The translations under genes and the position numbers were made by a program. A DNA stretch of 10,295 bases from an uncultured Clostridia bacterium. Lineage in GTDB: Bacteria; Bacillota; Clostridia; Oscillospirales; Acutalibacteraceae. Below the pieces are notes generated by a model. The model did not search any database. It was not told the origin of the DNA and saw only the letters and a program-made list of their open reading frames with translations. Below are positions 1 through 7,026 of the stretch, in pieces. Position 1 is the first letter of the stretch; the number at the start of each line of letters is the position of its first letter. Where the stretch lies: positions 1 through 10,295 of the forward strand of contig CAMGDK010000047.1 in the NCBI GenBank assembly GCA_946042285.1, written 5' to 3'.

Positions 1-3000
1 CAGTCATCTTACCGCTCTTGCCGTACACACCGCCGGTTGAAGCAACAGCACCGTTAGAAACATCTGTTGAATAAGTGTTGTAATTAAATGTGTTAATGTT
101 GATACCTGCAAAGGTATATGTTGCAGTTGTCTGCTCACTTACAATATCCTCAAATCTTGAGTATGCAGTTACTGTTACGGTATCACCGACAGAAGCTGCT
201 TTAACATCAAACGGATTGAATGCTCCGCTGTAAAGCGTTGCGTTACCGCCGTTGATTGAGTAGTAAACATCTGCACCGCCGTTGTTATCCTTGATTGTGA
301 TTAAATCATCACTGTGAAGATAATCACCGTCGTTTGAGGTAATTGTAGGCTCGTAAAGTGATGTCACAACCGAAAGTGATGAGCCTGTAACAGCAATATT
401 GTTTACAGACGCGTCACCGCTGAGCTGATTTACAATTGTATTGATTCCGTTGATTGCAACATCTGCGCTTGCAACCGCTCTGATATAAACGGTTTTTTGA
501 TTGTCACATTCTGCCGGAAGAGCTACATTGTTAAATGCCTGCTCCATCGTCTTGTTGGCTGCGATTGAATATGCTGAATTTTCAACATCGGTATAAGTCA
601 CACCGTCAAGGCTGTACTGAAGCTTCCACATCTTCGGTCCCTTCTTTGTACCGCCGAGCCTTGCACTGAACTTAATGCCCTCATAGCCTGCAGTTGATAC
701 AACTGTCTCAAAGTACGGGAACTGCCCCCATGCGAGAAGGTCTGTCTTAGATGTACCCATTACAGGTGACTGATTGGGAGTAACGGTGCCGTTCTCGTTT
801 GCATAAAGGTCTGCCGTGCCCGACCACTTAATCTTTGCGTGATCGGTTGCATTAACGCTTGCATAAAGATTTGAGCTTGCCTGATTTTCACCGCCTGTTG
901 CGGTATAATAGAATGTATCGCCTGTCGGATCTGCCGTTACAAGTGCAGATGGATTAGCTGTGTAATCATAATTCCATTCGGCAATCGTTCTTGTATAGCC
1001 GGTCGGTCTTTCACCGTCAAGAACCGTACAAGCATTTGATGTCTTGCTTGATGTAAGATTTGCACCGTCACCGGTTACAACAACTGTGATGGCTGCGCCG
1101 ATGTCATCCTGCGTTGTGATATATGTTGTGTCGGTAGCACCGCTGATAGCCGTGCCATCCTTGTACCACTGGCATGTATATGAGCTGTTGAGTGGCTTAC
1201 CGTCACTGTTAAGAACTGTCACTGCAAGCTCCGTATTCTTGTAAGCAGCTTCTTCAATCTCAACTGTTGTTGTTGACATGTCAGCAGGTGTGATAGTAAA
1301 GCTCTGTGCCTTTGTGCCGTTGAATGTACCGAAGCCTGCAACATTTACGGTAGCAGTGCCTGCGTTAACATTGTTGCTGTATGATACGGTGTAATCCATA
1401 CCCTTTTCAAGAGCAGTACCACTGTATGTTACTGTTGGTTCGGGAGTGATTTCGTATCCTGTATATGTTTGACTCGGAATTGAATCAATTGTTGCATTTG
1501 ATATGCCTGTCTTTGTGATTTGCGAATCAATCCATGTCTGTCGCTCAGCAAGCCATGTATTCATTCCGCTGATTGTTGAAGCAGCATCATATACGCCGTT
1601 GTTAACATCGTGTCTAACGGCATCCATCATACCGCTCTTTGCAACGGTTGTTACATACTCACTTACAGACTTAAGCTTACCTGTCTTGTCAACAGTCTTG
1701 CCTGTAAGAACATCTACTGCCGGAGAAATGTATTTGTACCAATACTTTTCGGCACCTGTCCAGAAATCACTGCAGTTTGTTGCGAGTGCACCGTAGAAGT
1801 TAAGAGGTGCCTCAGAATCCTTTGAATATGTTGTTGTACTGTCACCGGTTGTAAAACGATAAATTCTTGCGTTTTTCGTGTACCAACCGTCTGATGATGT
1901 CCAGCTGTAACCCCAACGGCTGCCTGTCTTGTTGTAGCCAAGTGAGTTATCCATATCCCACATAGGACCTGCGTAAATCTTGCCATTTACTGCATCGGTA
2001 TCCTTATAGAAATATGTTGAGGATGTCGATGAGTCCATGTTCTTGAAGAATTCCTGTGTCCAGTAATATTTGATTGCCGAATCCGCATCAAGAAGGTCGC
2101 TCCATTTTTTATTTTGATACTGTGATGCAGGAGCCGGATTTGTTGTGCTTGTGGTTTTACCATTAATGAGTGAACCATTGCTTGGGGTTGATGTTACAAC
2201 CTTAGCGCTCGGAACAACACCTTTGTTATAAACCGAGCCGCCTAATGCATAGAGAAGATCGTAGCTGTAATCAACCATTTCCTTTGATGCGTAGTCTGTA
2301 CTCTTGATAACCCAGCACTGTCTGTTATATGCACAGAAGCCGACATTTTCGTCCTTCCACCTCTGGCTGATTTCAAGCTCGTACAGATAACCGCCCGTGT
2401 AATCCGTAGGGCTTGTAAGAGATGAAGAATACTTCCTGTTGCCGAGTGTATTACCGAATGTGTTGGTAAGTCCCGTAGCCTGTGTTCCGCTTGATGTATA
2501 TGATCCGACAGATGTACCGGTCAAATCTGCAGGAACAATAACACCTGTTTCTGCATCGGTTGTACCGTTTGCTATTTCAAGATTTTCATAGGCATCTGTA
2601 ATAGCAATTCTGTTTGACTTAATCTCAACCTTTTCCGCAAGCTGATATGAGCCAAGATACTGCTGATTTACATAAAGGTCAACCGGCTTACAGTGCGGCT
2701 GATATTTAACACCGATGTAATCGGCAAAATCATAGGTCATCTGATTTCTGACGAACGACTCATCATTACCGGAGCCGGAGCCTGCAAGCAAGCACCATTT
2801 CTTCGACTGTCCCATGCCGAGAAGGGATTTTGAAACGGCAAGCTTGACATTGTACGGATTCTTTGTACCCGCTTTGTCCCATGTGCCGTTACCGCGACCA
2901 CTCATGCTTTCCATGATGCCGTAGTAATCAACATCACCGTCAGGCTGTACAACCATAATTGAGCCAGCCTCAAATGTGGTGTGCTCGGAACTGTTGATTG

Positions 3001-3499
3001 TGGAAAGAGAGCCTGAATTGGTATCAATATATACGGTTCCGACCTCTCCGCTCTTCATTACTGTTACCGAATAGCTTGTGCCGTCGAGTACAAGAGATAC
3101 TTCCCTTGAAACTCCGCCCTCGTTGAGATCTGCAAAGGTGTTTGTAGGCACACCGCTTGTAATCTCAGCACCGTCGATTGTTGCAGTGCCGTCAAACCAA
3201 AGCTTGAGTGCAGAGCAGTCGGCAGTTGACGGCAAAAACCAATAATATTCCGTTGAGCTTGTGCTTCTCTTAAACGGTGCAATACCGCCAAGCACAGAAA
3301 GCTTGTTGCCGCCCTTAAAATCCGTAACGTCCTGCTGAGTAAGCACATTTTGAGCGTCTGCCCAAATGCTTATGTACGATTTTTCGAGTGTCTGCGGGGA
3401 TTCGGCAGCAGACACAGTAAACGGTGCTACTGCAAGCGTTGTGATAATAAGCACAACAGCAGTTATCAAAGCAACTGCCTTTTTACTCAATTTTTTCAT
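1..3499 (-). CDS. Secreted CotH-family kinase-like surface protein with Ig-like and chitobiase-C-like modules (partial, 3' end missing)
   Basis: The frame is open from the ATG at 3499 to the window edge: 1166 codons, no stop. An AGGAGGT ribosome site lies 5 nt upstream, straight after the preceding gene's stop. Residues 1-31 are a signal peptide (basic MKKLSKK, hydrophobic core, VSA cleavage site). Residues about 160-620 match the CotH kinase family: GRGNGTWD at 201-208, KNPYNVKL at 213-220, then LLGMG and SKKW, a VDLYVNQQYLGSYQLAEKVE segment, KYYWTQEFFKN near 480, and MWDMD at 513-517, which fits the acidic metal-binding motif. Further on are an Ig-like module (about 665-740), a second Ig-like module with CQWYKDG (741-828), an unassigned beta-rich region, and a chitobiase-C-like module around 1036-1133 (VYYSINGG, TVTVTAYS). 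Bacillus CotH phosphorylates spore coat proteins; this secreted, far larger version more likely acts on the vegetative surface, which is inference. Last known gene of the operon, 13 bp after the lipoprotein gene and probably translationally coupled to it. Confidence 0.88.
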   Translation of the reverse strand, partial: MKKLSKKAVALITAVVLIITTLAVAPFTVSAAESPQTLEKSYISIWADAQNVLTQQDVTDFKGGNKLSVLGGIAPFKRSTSSTEYYWFLPSTADCSALKLWFDGTATIDGAEITSGVPTNTFADLNEGGVSREVSLVLDGTSYSVTVMKSGEVGTVYIDTNSGSLSTINSSEHTTFEAGSIMVVQPDGDVDYYGIMESMSGRGNGTWDKAGTKNPYNVKLAVSKSLLGMGQSKKWCLLAGSGSGNDESFVRNQMTYDFADYIGVKYQPHCKPVDLYVNQQYLGSYQLAEKVEIKSNRIAITDAYENLEIANGTTDAETGVIVPADLTGTSVGSYTSSGTQATGLTNTFGNTLGNRKYSSSLTSPTDYTGGYLYELEISQRWKDENVGFCAYNRQCWVIKSTDYASKEMVDYSYDLLYALGGSVYNKGVVPSAKVVTSTPSNGSLINGKTTSTTNPAPASQYQNKKWSDLLDADSAIKYYWTQEFFKNMDSSTSSTYFYKDTDAVNGKIYAGPMWDMDNSLGYNKTGSRWGYSWTSSDGWYTKNARIYRFTTGDSTTTYSKDSEAPLNFYGALATNCSDFWTGAEKYWYKYISPAVDVLTGKTVDKTGKLKSVSEYVTTVAKSGMMDAVRHDVNNGVYDAASTISGMNTWLAERQTWIDSQITKTGISNATIDSIPSQTYTGYEITPEPTVTYSGTALEKGMDYTVSYSNNVNAGTATVNVAGFGTFNGTKAQSFTITPADMSTTTVEIEEAAYKNTELAVTVLNSDGKPLNSSYTCQWYKDGTAISGATDTTYITTQDDIGAAITVVVTGDGANLTSSKTSNACTVLDGERPTGYTRTIAEWNYDYTANPSALVTADPTGDTFYYTATGGENQASSNLYASVNATDHAKIKWSGTADLYANENGTVTPNQSPVMGTSKTDLLAWGQFPYFETVVSTAGYEGIKFSARLGGTKKGPKMWKLQYSLDGVTYTDVENSAYSIAANKTMEQAFNNVALPAECDNQKTVYIRAVASADVAINGINTIVNQLSGDASVNNIAVTGSSLSVVTSLYEPTITSNDGDYLHSDDLITIKDNNGGADVYYSINGGNATLYSGAFNPFDVKAASVGDTVTVTAYSRFEDIVSEQTTATYTFAGININTFNYNTYSTDVSNGAVASTGGVYGKSGKMT

Positions 3500-3512
3500 A
3501 TTTTACCTCCTG

Positions 3513-5210
3513 TCAGACGGTTGTAACCTTGCAGTCGCCGAAGTTACCTGCAAATACAACCTCACCCGGATAATCCTTTTTGTTGTGGCCGTTAACAGTA
3601 TATTTTTTTGATGTGTCAATGCTTGATGAAGAATATAAAAACTTAATGCAGCTGTTTGATGAAGAAGCAAAAACAGAATTGTCTGCATAAATATTGAATA
3701 CAAGGGCAAGCTTTGCATTTTCAGTGCCGGGTGCAGCAGAACGCAAATAAATACAAGGCTGTTTTGAAAGAGATTGCAAGTCGCTTCTCTTCTTCGGCGT
3801 GGTCATGTTTTTACCCTCACCTGCAACTGTTCCGCCGTCGATTTTGAATGTGTGGTCTGCTTTTGTAATGCCGTCCTTTGCCTCAATCGTTTTATCGCCG
3901 GCATTTATACTCTCCTGATTATTAACTCGTCTTACCTTGAATGCTGATTTGTTAAGTGCAATCGCAGTAAGCTTACCGCCTGTTACATTGATTGCATCGT
4001 CGGCATCAATTCCGTCCGATGCGGTAGAGTGAATATTTGTTACTCCGCCCAAGGAAATAAACTCCTCGCATCTCACACCGTCGCCGTTTGAATGAATTGT
4101 AAGATTACCGCTTTCAACAATAACCTTTGAAAACGAGAATATTCCTCTTGCTGAAGAAAGTGCGGATGCAGAGCCGTATCCCGGAGTGGTAAGAAGTGCA
4201 TTAACATTCTTAAATGTTACACTCTTTGTTGAACAAATTGTGTTATTTCTGTTTGTTGTGGCAGTTATTTCAACTGCTCCGTTACCCTTGATTGTAAGCT
4301 TTGACTCGTTATATATTACACCTGACATGCTGTTTGCACCTGTTTTAAATGTGCTTTTAGTGCCTGTTGGAAATGAAAGGTCAACATTTGGCGCCTTTTG
4401 AATTTTGGCAACCTCCTTCATTTGGTCTTGAAGAGCGTTGTCGCCGTCTGTACCGGTTGAGCTTGTTACAGACAAATCAGCCTCAATAAAGCTCCTCTCC
4501 GCTGTAATATTTGTGTCAAGGATTTTGATTGCGTTAGCCTTTTTAGTAGAGATATTTACATTTTCAAATCTAATATCGGCTTGCTCCGTATTTGCAAGCT
4601 TGATAACTATTTGACCGTGCCAATCATCAACCGATGATGTGATAACATAGCTACCGCCCTTTTCGATATAAACTGCACCGTCTGTTTCAAGACCGCTCGG
4701 TGCGTTAATCGACACATTTTGACTGTCGCATGTTGCACTGCCGTTTTTGCCGAGCGTGATTTTAATATCGGTTTCCTGCTTTGTTGTTGATACAGTAGTT
4801 GTTGTCTTTGAAGCAGTCGTTGTTACCTTTTTAACGTTAGCCTTTTTTGTGGTTTTTGCAGTTGTTTTTTTGGCAGTTGTTTTTTTGGCAGTCGATTTCT
4901 TTGTGGTGCTTTTGATTGACCTTGTTGTCGCAGCCCTTGTCGTGGAGGTCGGCTTTGTTGTGGAGGTCGGCTTTGTCGTAGTAGTCACTGCAGTTGTAGA
5001 TTGCTCTGTTGACTCAGTGGTGTCCTCGGTTGAGTCCTCAATCTTCTGTGTAGTTGACGGCTCGGTTGACTGAGATTGCGTTACCTCTTCCGTCGAAGCA
5101 GCTTTGGTGCTTGCATCAACCGGCTCGGTATTGTTTTGCGCACAGCCGACAAGCGTCGAGCAAATCATTGATGCGGCTATAATGACTGTCAATGCTCTTT
5201 TTATATTCAT
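3513..5210 (-). CDS. Surface lipoprotein with Cthe_2159-like carbohydrate-binding beta-helix domain on a Ser/Thr/Lys-rich linker
   Basis: 565 aa from an ATG preceded by GAGGA. Residues 1-23 form a lipoprotein signal peptide with lipobox LVGC, so Cys23 should be lipidated and the protein held on the outer face of the membrane. Residues 24-150 are a low-complexity linker that changes in character: acidic Ser/Thr/Glu (24-70), Thr/Pro (71-95), then strongly basic Lys/Thr/Ala (96-150). Residues 151-565 are a repetitive beta-strand domain of the Cthe_2159/DUF4353 carbohydrate-binding type, with repeated INV-TGG and SDGIDADDAINVTGG-like turns. The Clostridium thermocellum founder is a right-handed beta-helix that binds cellulose and acidic polysaccharide. 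The ligand here cannot be read from sequence. The gene follows the DUF4956 gene after 105 bp and ends 13 bp before the CotH-like gene, which suggests the two proteins work together at the surface. Confidence 0.85.
   Translation of the reverse strand: MNIKRALTVIIAASMICSTLVGCAQNNTEPVDASTKAASTEEVTQSQSTEPSTTQKIEDSTEDTTESTEQSTTAVTTTTKPTSTTKPTSTTRAATTRSIKSTTKKSTAKKTTAKKTTAKTTKKANVKKVTTTASKTTTTVSTTKQETDIKITLGKNGSATCDSQNVSINAPSGLETDGAVYIEKGGSYVITSSVDDWHGQIVIKLANTEQADIRFENVNISTKKANAIKILDTNITAERSFIEADLSVTSSTGTDGDNALQDQMKEVAKIQKAPNVDLSFPTGTKSTFKTGANSMSGVIYNESKLTIKGNGAVEITATTNRNNTICSTKSVTFKNVNALLTTPGYGSASALSSARGIFSFSKVIVESGNLTIHSNGDGVRCEEFISLGGVTNIHSTASDGIDADDAINVTGGKLTAIALNKSAFKVRRVNNQESINAGDKTIEAKDGITKADHTFKIDGGTVAGEGKNMTTPKKRSDLQSLSKQPCIYLRSAAPGTENAKLALVFNIYADNSVFASSSNSCIKFLYSSSSIDTSKKYTVNGHNKKDYPGEVVFAGNFGDCKVTTV
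4861..4890. repeat. 15-bp tandem repeat (two copies) encoding TAKKT units in the lipoprotein linker
   Basis: GTTGTTTTTTTGGCA occurs twice back to back (4861-4875, 4876-4890), with degenerate copies on both sides. On the coding strand each unit gives Thr-Ala-Lys-Lys-Thr-type residues. In-frame units of 15 bp mean that slippage would change linker length without breaking the gene. Confidence 0.75.
4942..4977. repeat. 18-bp tandem repeat (two copies) encoding STTKPT-type units in the lipoprotein linker
   Basis: GTGGAGGTCGGCTTTGTT at 4942-4959 is followed directly by a copy at 4960-4977 that differs only in its last base. On the coding strand each encodes a Thr/Ser-Lys-Pro unit. The length is a multiple of three, so copy-number changes keep the frame. 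Confidence 0.75.
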
Positions 5211-5280
5211 AATATCGTCCTCGCTTTTTAGAATGGTGCAATTTATTTCACGCCGATGTCAACGGTTCTTAAAAGCACCA

Positions 5281-5305
5281 TAAGGGAATGCGATGCATTC
5301 CCTTA
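5281..5305. other. Perfect 11-bp hairpin between the DUF4956 and lipoprotein genes
   Basis: TAAGGGAATGC, loop GAT, GCATTCCCTTA. It lies 10 bp after the DUF4956 stop and 70 bp before the lipoprotein start. On the minus strand it is not followed by a run of Ts, so it is not a standard terminator. An RNA-processing or stabilising stem, or partial attenuation giving different levels of the upstream and downstream gene pairs, fits better. A second pair of arms, TGGTGC/GCACCA (5234-5239 and 5275-5280), could fold next to it. Confidence 0.55.
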
Positions 5306-5315
5306 AATAATGTTA

Positions 5316-6017
5316 TTACTGGAAGTGGAAGCTCTTATTTACGCTTTCCGGAGTTGAAAGCATAATCTTGAGATTACCGTTCATTGCTCTGACATCATCC
5401 ATCATTTCTCTAATCTGATTTGTATCCTTCATAACAATGTCAAACGAAATCTCAAACAGAGCGCCGAAATCCACACTCTTTACTCTTGACATTTTGAATG
5501 AGTGACAATACTTTTTGAGGCACTCATCAAATGCACCTACATAGTTAAGCGTTTCGGGAACAGTTATCTTAAGAACATAGCTGTCGCCCTTTTTTCTTGC
5601 AAAATTGGTAAAATGAAGAACAAGTATAATCACACAAAGAATAGCTGTTGCAAATGCTGCATAAATCCAATAGCCAAGTCCGCAAGTAAGTCCCATCGTT
5701 ACGCTCATAAATACAAAGGCAATATCCTTCGGATCGCCGGGCGCACTCCTGAAACGAACAAGTGCAAATGCACCTGCAAGGCTGAATGCCGTTGCAACAT
5801 TATTGCCGATTACAAGAATTACCATTCCTACGATTGGAGCAAGAAGGATAAGAGCCACGCAAAACGCCTGACTGTAACCCTCCTTCTTGTGTGTAAGCAA
5901 ATAAACAAGACTGATAACAAATCCGATTATTGTTGCTGCCAAAAGTGTTTCAAGAACACCCTGCCATGTGAGAGTAGCGCTCTCACCCGATGTTAAGCTG
6001 TATAAAAAGTCTGCCAC
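5316..6017 (-). CDS. DUF4956 family integral membrane protein
   Basis: 233 aa starting at a GTG; AAGGAG lies 9 nt upstream and fixes the start. The N-terminal half is membrane embedded, with likely helices around 21-42, 50-70, 74-88 and 98-136. Between the third and fourth hydrophobic stretches is the loop RFRSAPGDPKDIAFVF (88-103), typical of this family. From about 145 to the end there is a soluble, probably cytoplasmic alpha/beta domain. No biochemical function is established for the family that I know of. Genes of this family are commonly found beside VTC-domain genes in Firmicutes, and here the gene begins 25 bp after the VTC stop. Eukaryotic VTC polymerases carry their own membrane domain and the bacterial VTC protein here has none, so this protein could be its membrane partner or channel; that is inference. 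Confidence 0.85.
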   Translation of the reverse strand: MADFLYSLTSGESATLTWQGVLETLLAATIIGFVISLVYLLTHKKEGYSQAFCVALILLAPIVGMVILVIGNNVATAFSLAGAFALVRFRSAPGDPKDIAFVFMSVTMGLTCGLGYWIYAAFATAILCVIILVLHFTNFARKKGDSYVLKITVPETLNYVGAFDECLKKYCHSFKMSRVKSVDFGALFEISFDIVMKDTNQIREMMDDVRAMNGNLKIMLSTPESVNKSFHFQ

Positions 6018-6042
6018 GATTATATCTCCTTTTCTCTAATTA

Positions 6043-6825
6043 TTAAAACTGCAAAAAGTAGTCAAAATCAACTCTTTCGCCGTCTTTATTTGTCATGTTG
6101 TATTCAAGCTTATGCTCTTGGGCATCACGCTTATACTTAACGCCGTATTTTGAAAAGCCTCTGCTGAAAAGCCCGTGCTCGCTGAGAAGACGGGTAAGCC
6201 ACAGCGGCATGGCACCGAGAATTTTAATTTCCATTATGTACTCACCGTCGGGGAGAAGCGGCTCGTCAATATCGCTTGGCCCGAATTGAAAGTTTGAGCG
6301 CCTTGTCATAACATTTCTGTCAAATGTCATTCTGAAATTTTTATCCTCTTTGCCGAAAAGAGCTAACCTGTCATACTGAACATATAATGCCGGATGAACA
6401 CGGTTCATCTTTAAATAATATTGCAGCTCCTTTGCAACCTGTGCAGAAAGATAATCCTTCGTTTTGGGCAAAATACCCTCGTTAACAAAGGGCTCAATTT
6501 CCTTGATTTTAAGCTTAATTCTGCGCTTATTTCCCTGCCCCTCGCTCTTTTTCTTTATTTCCATAAAGATTTTATCCTCGGGGTCCTTGCGGTCGTAATA
6601 AGAGCGAATTCTCATCTTTTCCTTATAAACAGGCTTCGAGGAGTTTTGCCTGATAACATCATGGTTGTCTGTATCGTAATAAATACTGTATATTCTGTAC
6701 TCGTTACCGCCTATGCAAAATGGATCGAGCTCCATGTATTCAAGCAATGTCGGCATGATTTCATCAAGCTTTTCCTTGGATATGAGGTATTTTCTCTCGT
6801 ATCGCTTAAAGGTTGAGATAGCCAA
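6043..6825 (-). CDS. VTC-domain polyphosphate polymerase-like protein
   Basis: 260 aa from a TTG at 6825; a longer reading from a TTG at 6840 adds five residues. I prefer 6825 because GGGGGGTG sits 5 nt before it and the protein then starts MAISTFKRYERKY, as family members do. The whole protein is one VTC tunnel domain with no SPX domain and no membrane segment. Residues matching the basic tunnel and catalytic positions of yeast Vtc4 are present: FKRYERKY (6-13), R72-I-R74, EIKKK (89-93), KRR (100-102), YDR (R153), FDR (R170), MEIKI (E199, K201) and FSKYG (K226). In yeast this domain makes inorganic polyphosphate from ATP. The set of residues argues for an active enzyme, though some bacterial relatives may have other nucleotide-dependent functions. 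It is the first gene of the operon and lies about 68 nt downstream of the predicted transcription start. Confidence 0.85.
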   Translation of the reverse strand: MAISTFKRYERKYLISKEKLDEIMPTLLEYMELDPFCIGGNEYRIYSIYYDTDNHDVIRQNSSKPVYKEKMRIRSYYDRKDPEDKIFMEIKKKSEGQGNKRRIKLKIKEIEPFVNEGILPKTKDYLSAQVAKELQYYLKMNRVHPALYVQYDRLALFGKEDKNFRMTFDRNVMTRRSNFQFGPSDIDEPLLPDGEYIMEIKILGAMPLWLTRLLSEHGLFSRGFSKYGVKYKRDAQEHKLEYNMTNKDGERVDFDYFLQF

Positions 6826-6830
6826 ATCCA

Positions 6831-6838
6831 CACCCCCC
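6831..6838 (-). promoter_or_regulatory. Ribosome binding site that sets the TTG start of the VTC gene
   Basis: On the minus strand this reads GGGGGGTG, followed by TGGAT and TTG. Seven bases can pair with the 16S rRNA tail, one of them as a wobble. The 5-nt spacing to TTG equals that of the TTG-started histidine kinase gene (GGTG, then AGCTA, then TTG). The longer TTG start at 6840 would bury this site inside the coding region. Confidence 0.65.
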
Positions 6839-6899
6839 AATCCTGTTACGGCTAAAACAACAATTTATAAACATGTATTTTTTCCCATAGTACAGCTTT

Positions 6900-6928
6900 A
6901 TTATAAGATAAATTTTTTTATTAGTCAA
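6900..6928 (-). promoter_or_regulatory. Sigma-A promoter of the VTC-DUF4956-lipoprotein-CotH operon
   Basis: On the minus strand the -35 TTGACT (6923-6928) is separated by 17 bp of AT-rich DNA from a perfect -10 TATAAT (6900-6905). Transcription should start near 6893, giving a leader of about 68 nt before the TTG start. The -35 lies inside the promoter-proximal copy of the direct repeat at 6920-6940, so whatever binds the repeat would touch or block RNA polymerase here. Confidence 0.82.
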
Positions 6929-6940
6929 CTATTAGTCAAC
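6920..6940. promoter_or_regulatory. Two perfect 10-bp direct repeats, 11-bp period, over the -35: probable regulator site
   Basis: ATTAGTCAAC occurs at 6920-6929 and again at 6931-6940, separated by one base. A spacing of 11 bp places both copies on the same DNA face. Paired direct half-sites with this period are characteristic of OmpR/PhoB-family response regulators, and such a regulator is encoded in this window at 9247-9933. The assignment to that regulator is inference; the repeat itself is seen directly. Because the site overlaps the -35, either class II-like activation or repression is possible. Confidence 0.6.
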
Positions 6941-6994
6941 ATTTTTTCTTCTTCTAATGAACACTAACCGTAAATCGTAAAATAAGCAACTCAA

Positions 6995-7009
6995 GTCCAT
7001 TTAATAGAC
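6995..7009. promoter_or_regulatory. Candidate operator: 15-bp imperfect palindrome upstream of the tetR promoter
   Basis: GTCCATT-T-AATAGAC is a 7+1+7 palindrome with one mismatch, ending 17 bp before the -35. A GTCCAGAC motif sharing the GTCCA arm occurs at 7057-7064 over the predicted start site. Size and position would suit a TetR-family dimer, either autoregulating or acting on both divergent promoters. AT-rich DNA gives such palindromes by chance, so this is tentative. Confidence 0.25.
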
Positions 7010-7026
7010 AAACAGAGCAAAAGGGG

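Noticed and set aside
1044..3348. Several short open frames on both strands within the first 3.4 kb
   Set aside because: They all fall inside the continuous minus-strand frame of the CotH-like protein and show no ribosome sites or domain features.
4747..5073. Plus-strand 108-aa open frame rich in Val and Phe that looks like a membrane protein
   Set aside because: It is the antisense of the Thr/Lys-rich linker of the lipoprotein gene; Lys and Thr codons read backwards give Phe, Leu, Val and Cys. There is no ribosome site of its own.
5257..5262. Perfect TTGACA (minus strand) in the 105-bp gap before the lipoprotein gene, a possible internal promoter
   Set aside because: No acceptable -10 lies 16-19 bp downstream; the nearest T/A-rich hexamers are at about 11 and 21 bp.
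5281..5305. Hairpin taken as an intrinsic terminator ending the VTC-DUF4956 transcript
   Set aside because: No run of Ts follows the stem on the minus strand, and no new promoter is visible for the downstream genes.
5502..5996. Plus-strand 164-aa open frame rich in Lys and Cys
   Set aside because: It lies wholly antisense to the membrane domain of the DUF4956 gene, whose family motifs and ribosome site are clear. The composition is that of a reversed hydrophobic gene.
6421..6816. Plus-strand 131-aa open frame antisense to the VTC gene
   Set aside because: The VTC reading on the other strand carries all the expected conserved residues; the antisense frame has no ribosome site and no recognisable domain.
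6961..6979. Short CGTAAAT/CGTAAAA direct repeat in the divergent region
   Set aside because: The 7-bp period and AT-rich makeup give no reason to prefer it over chance.
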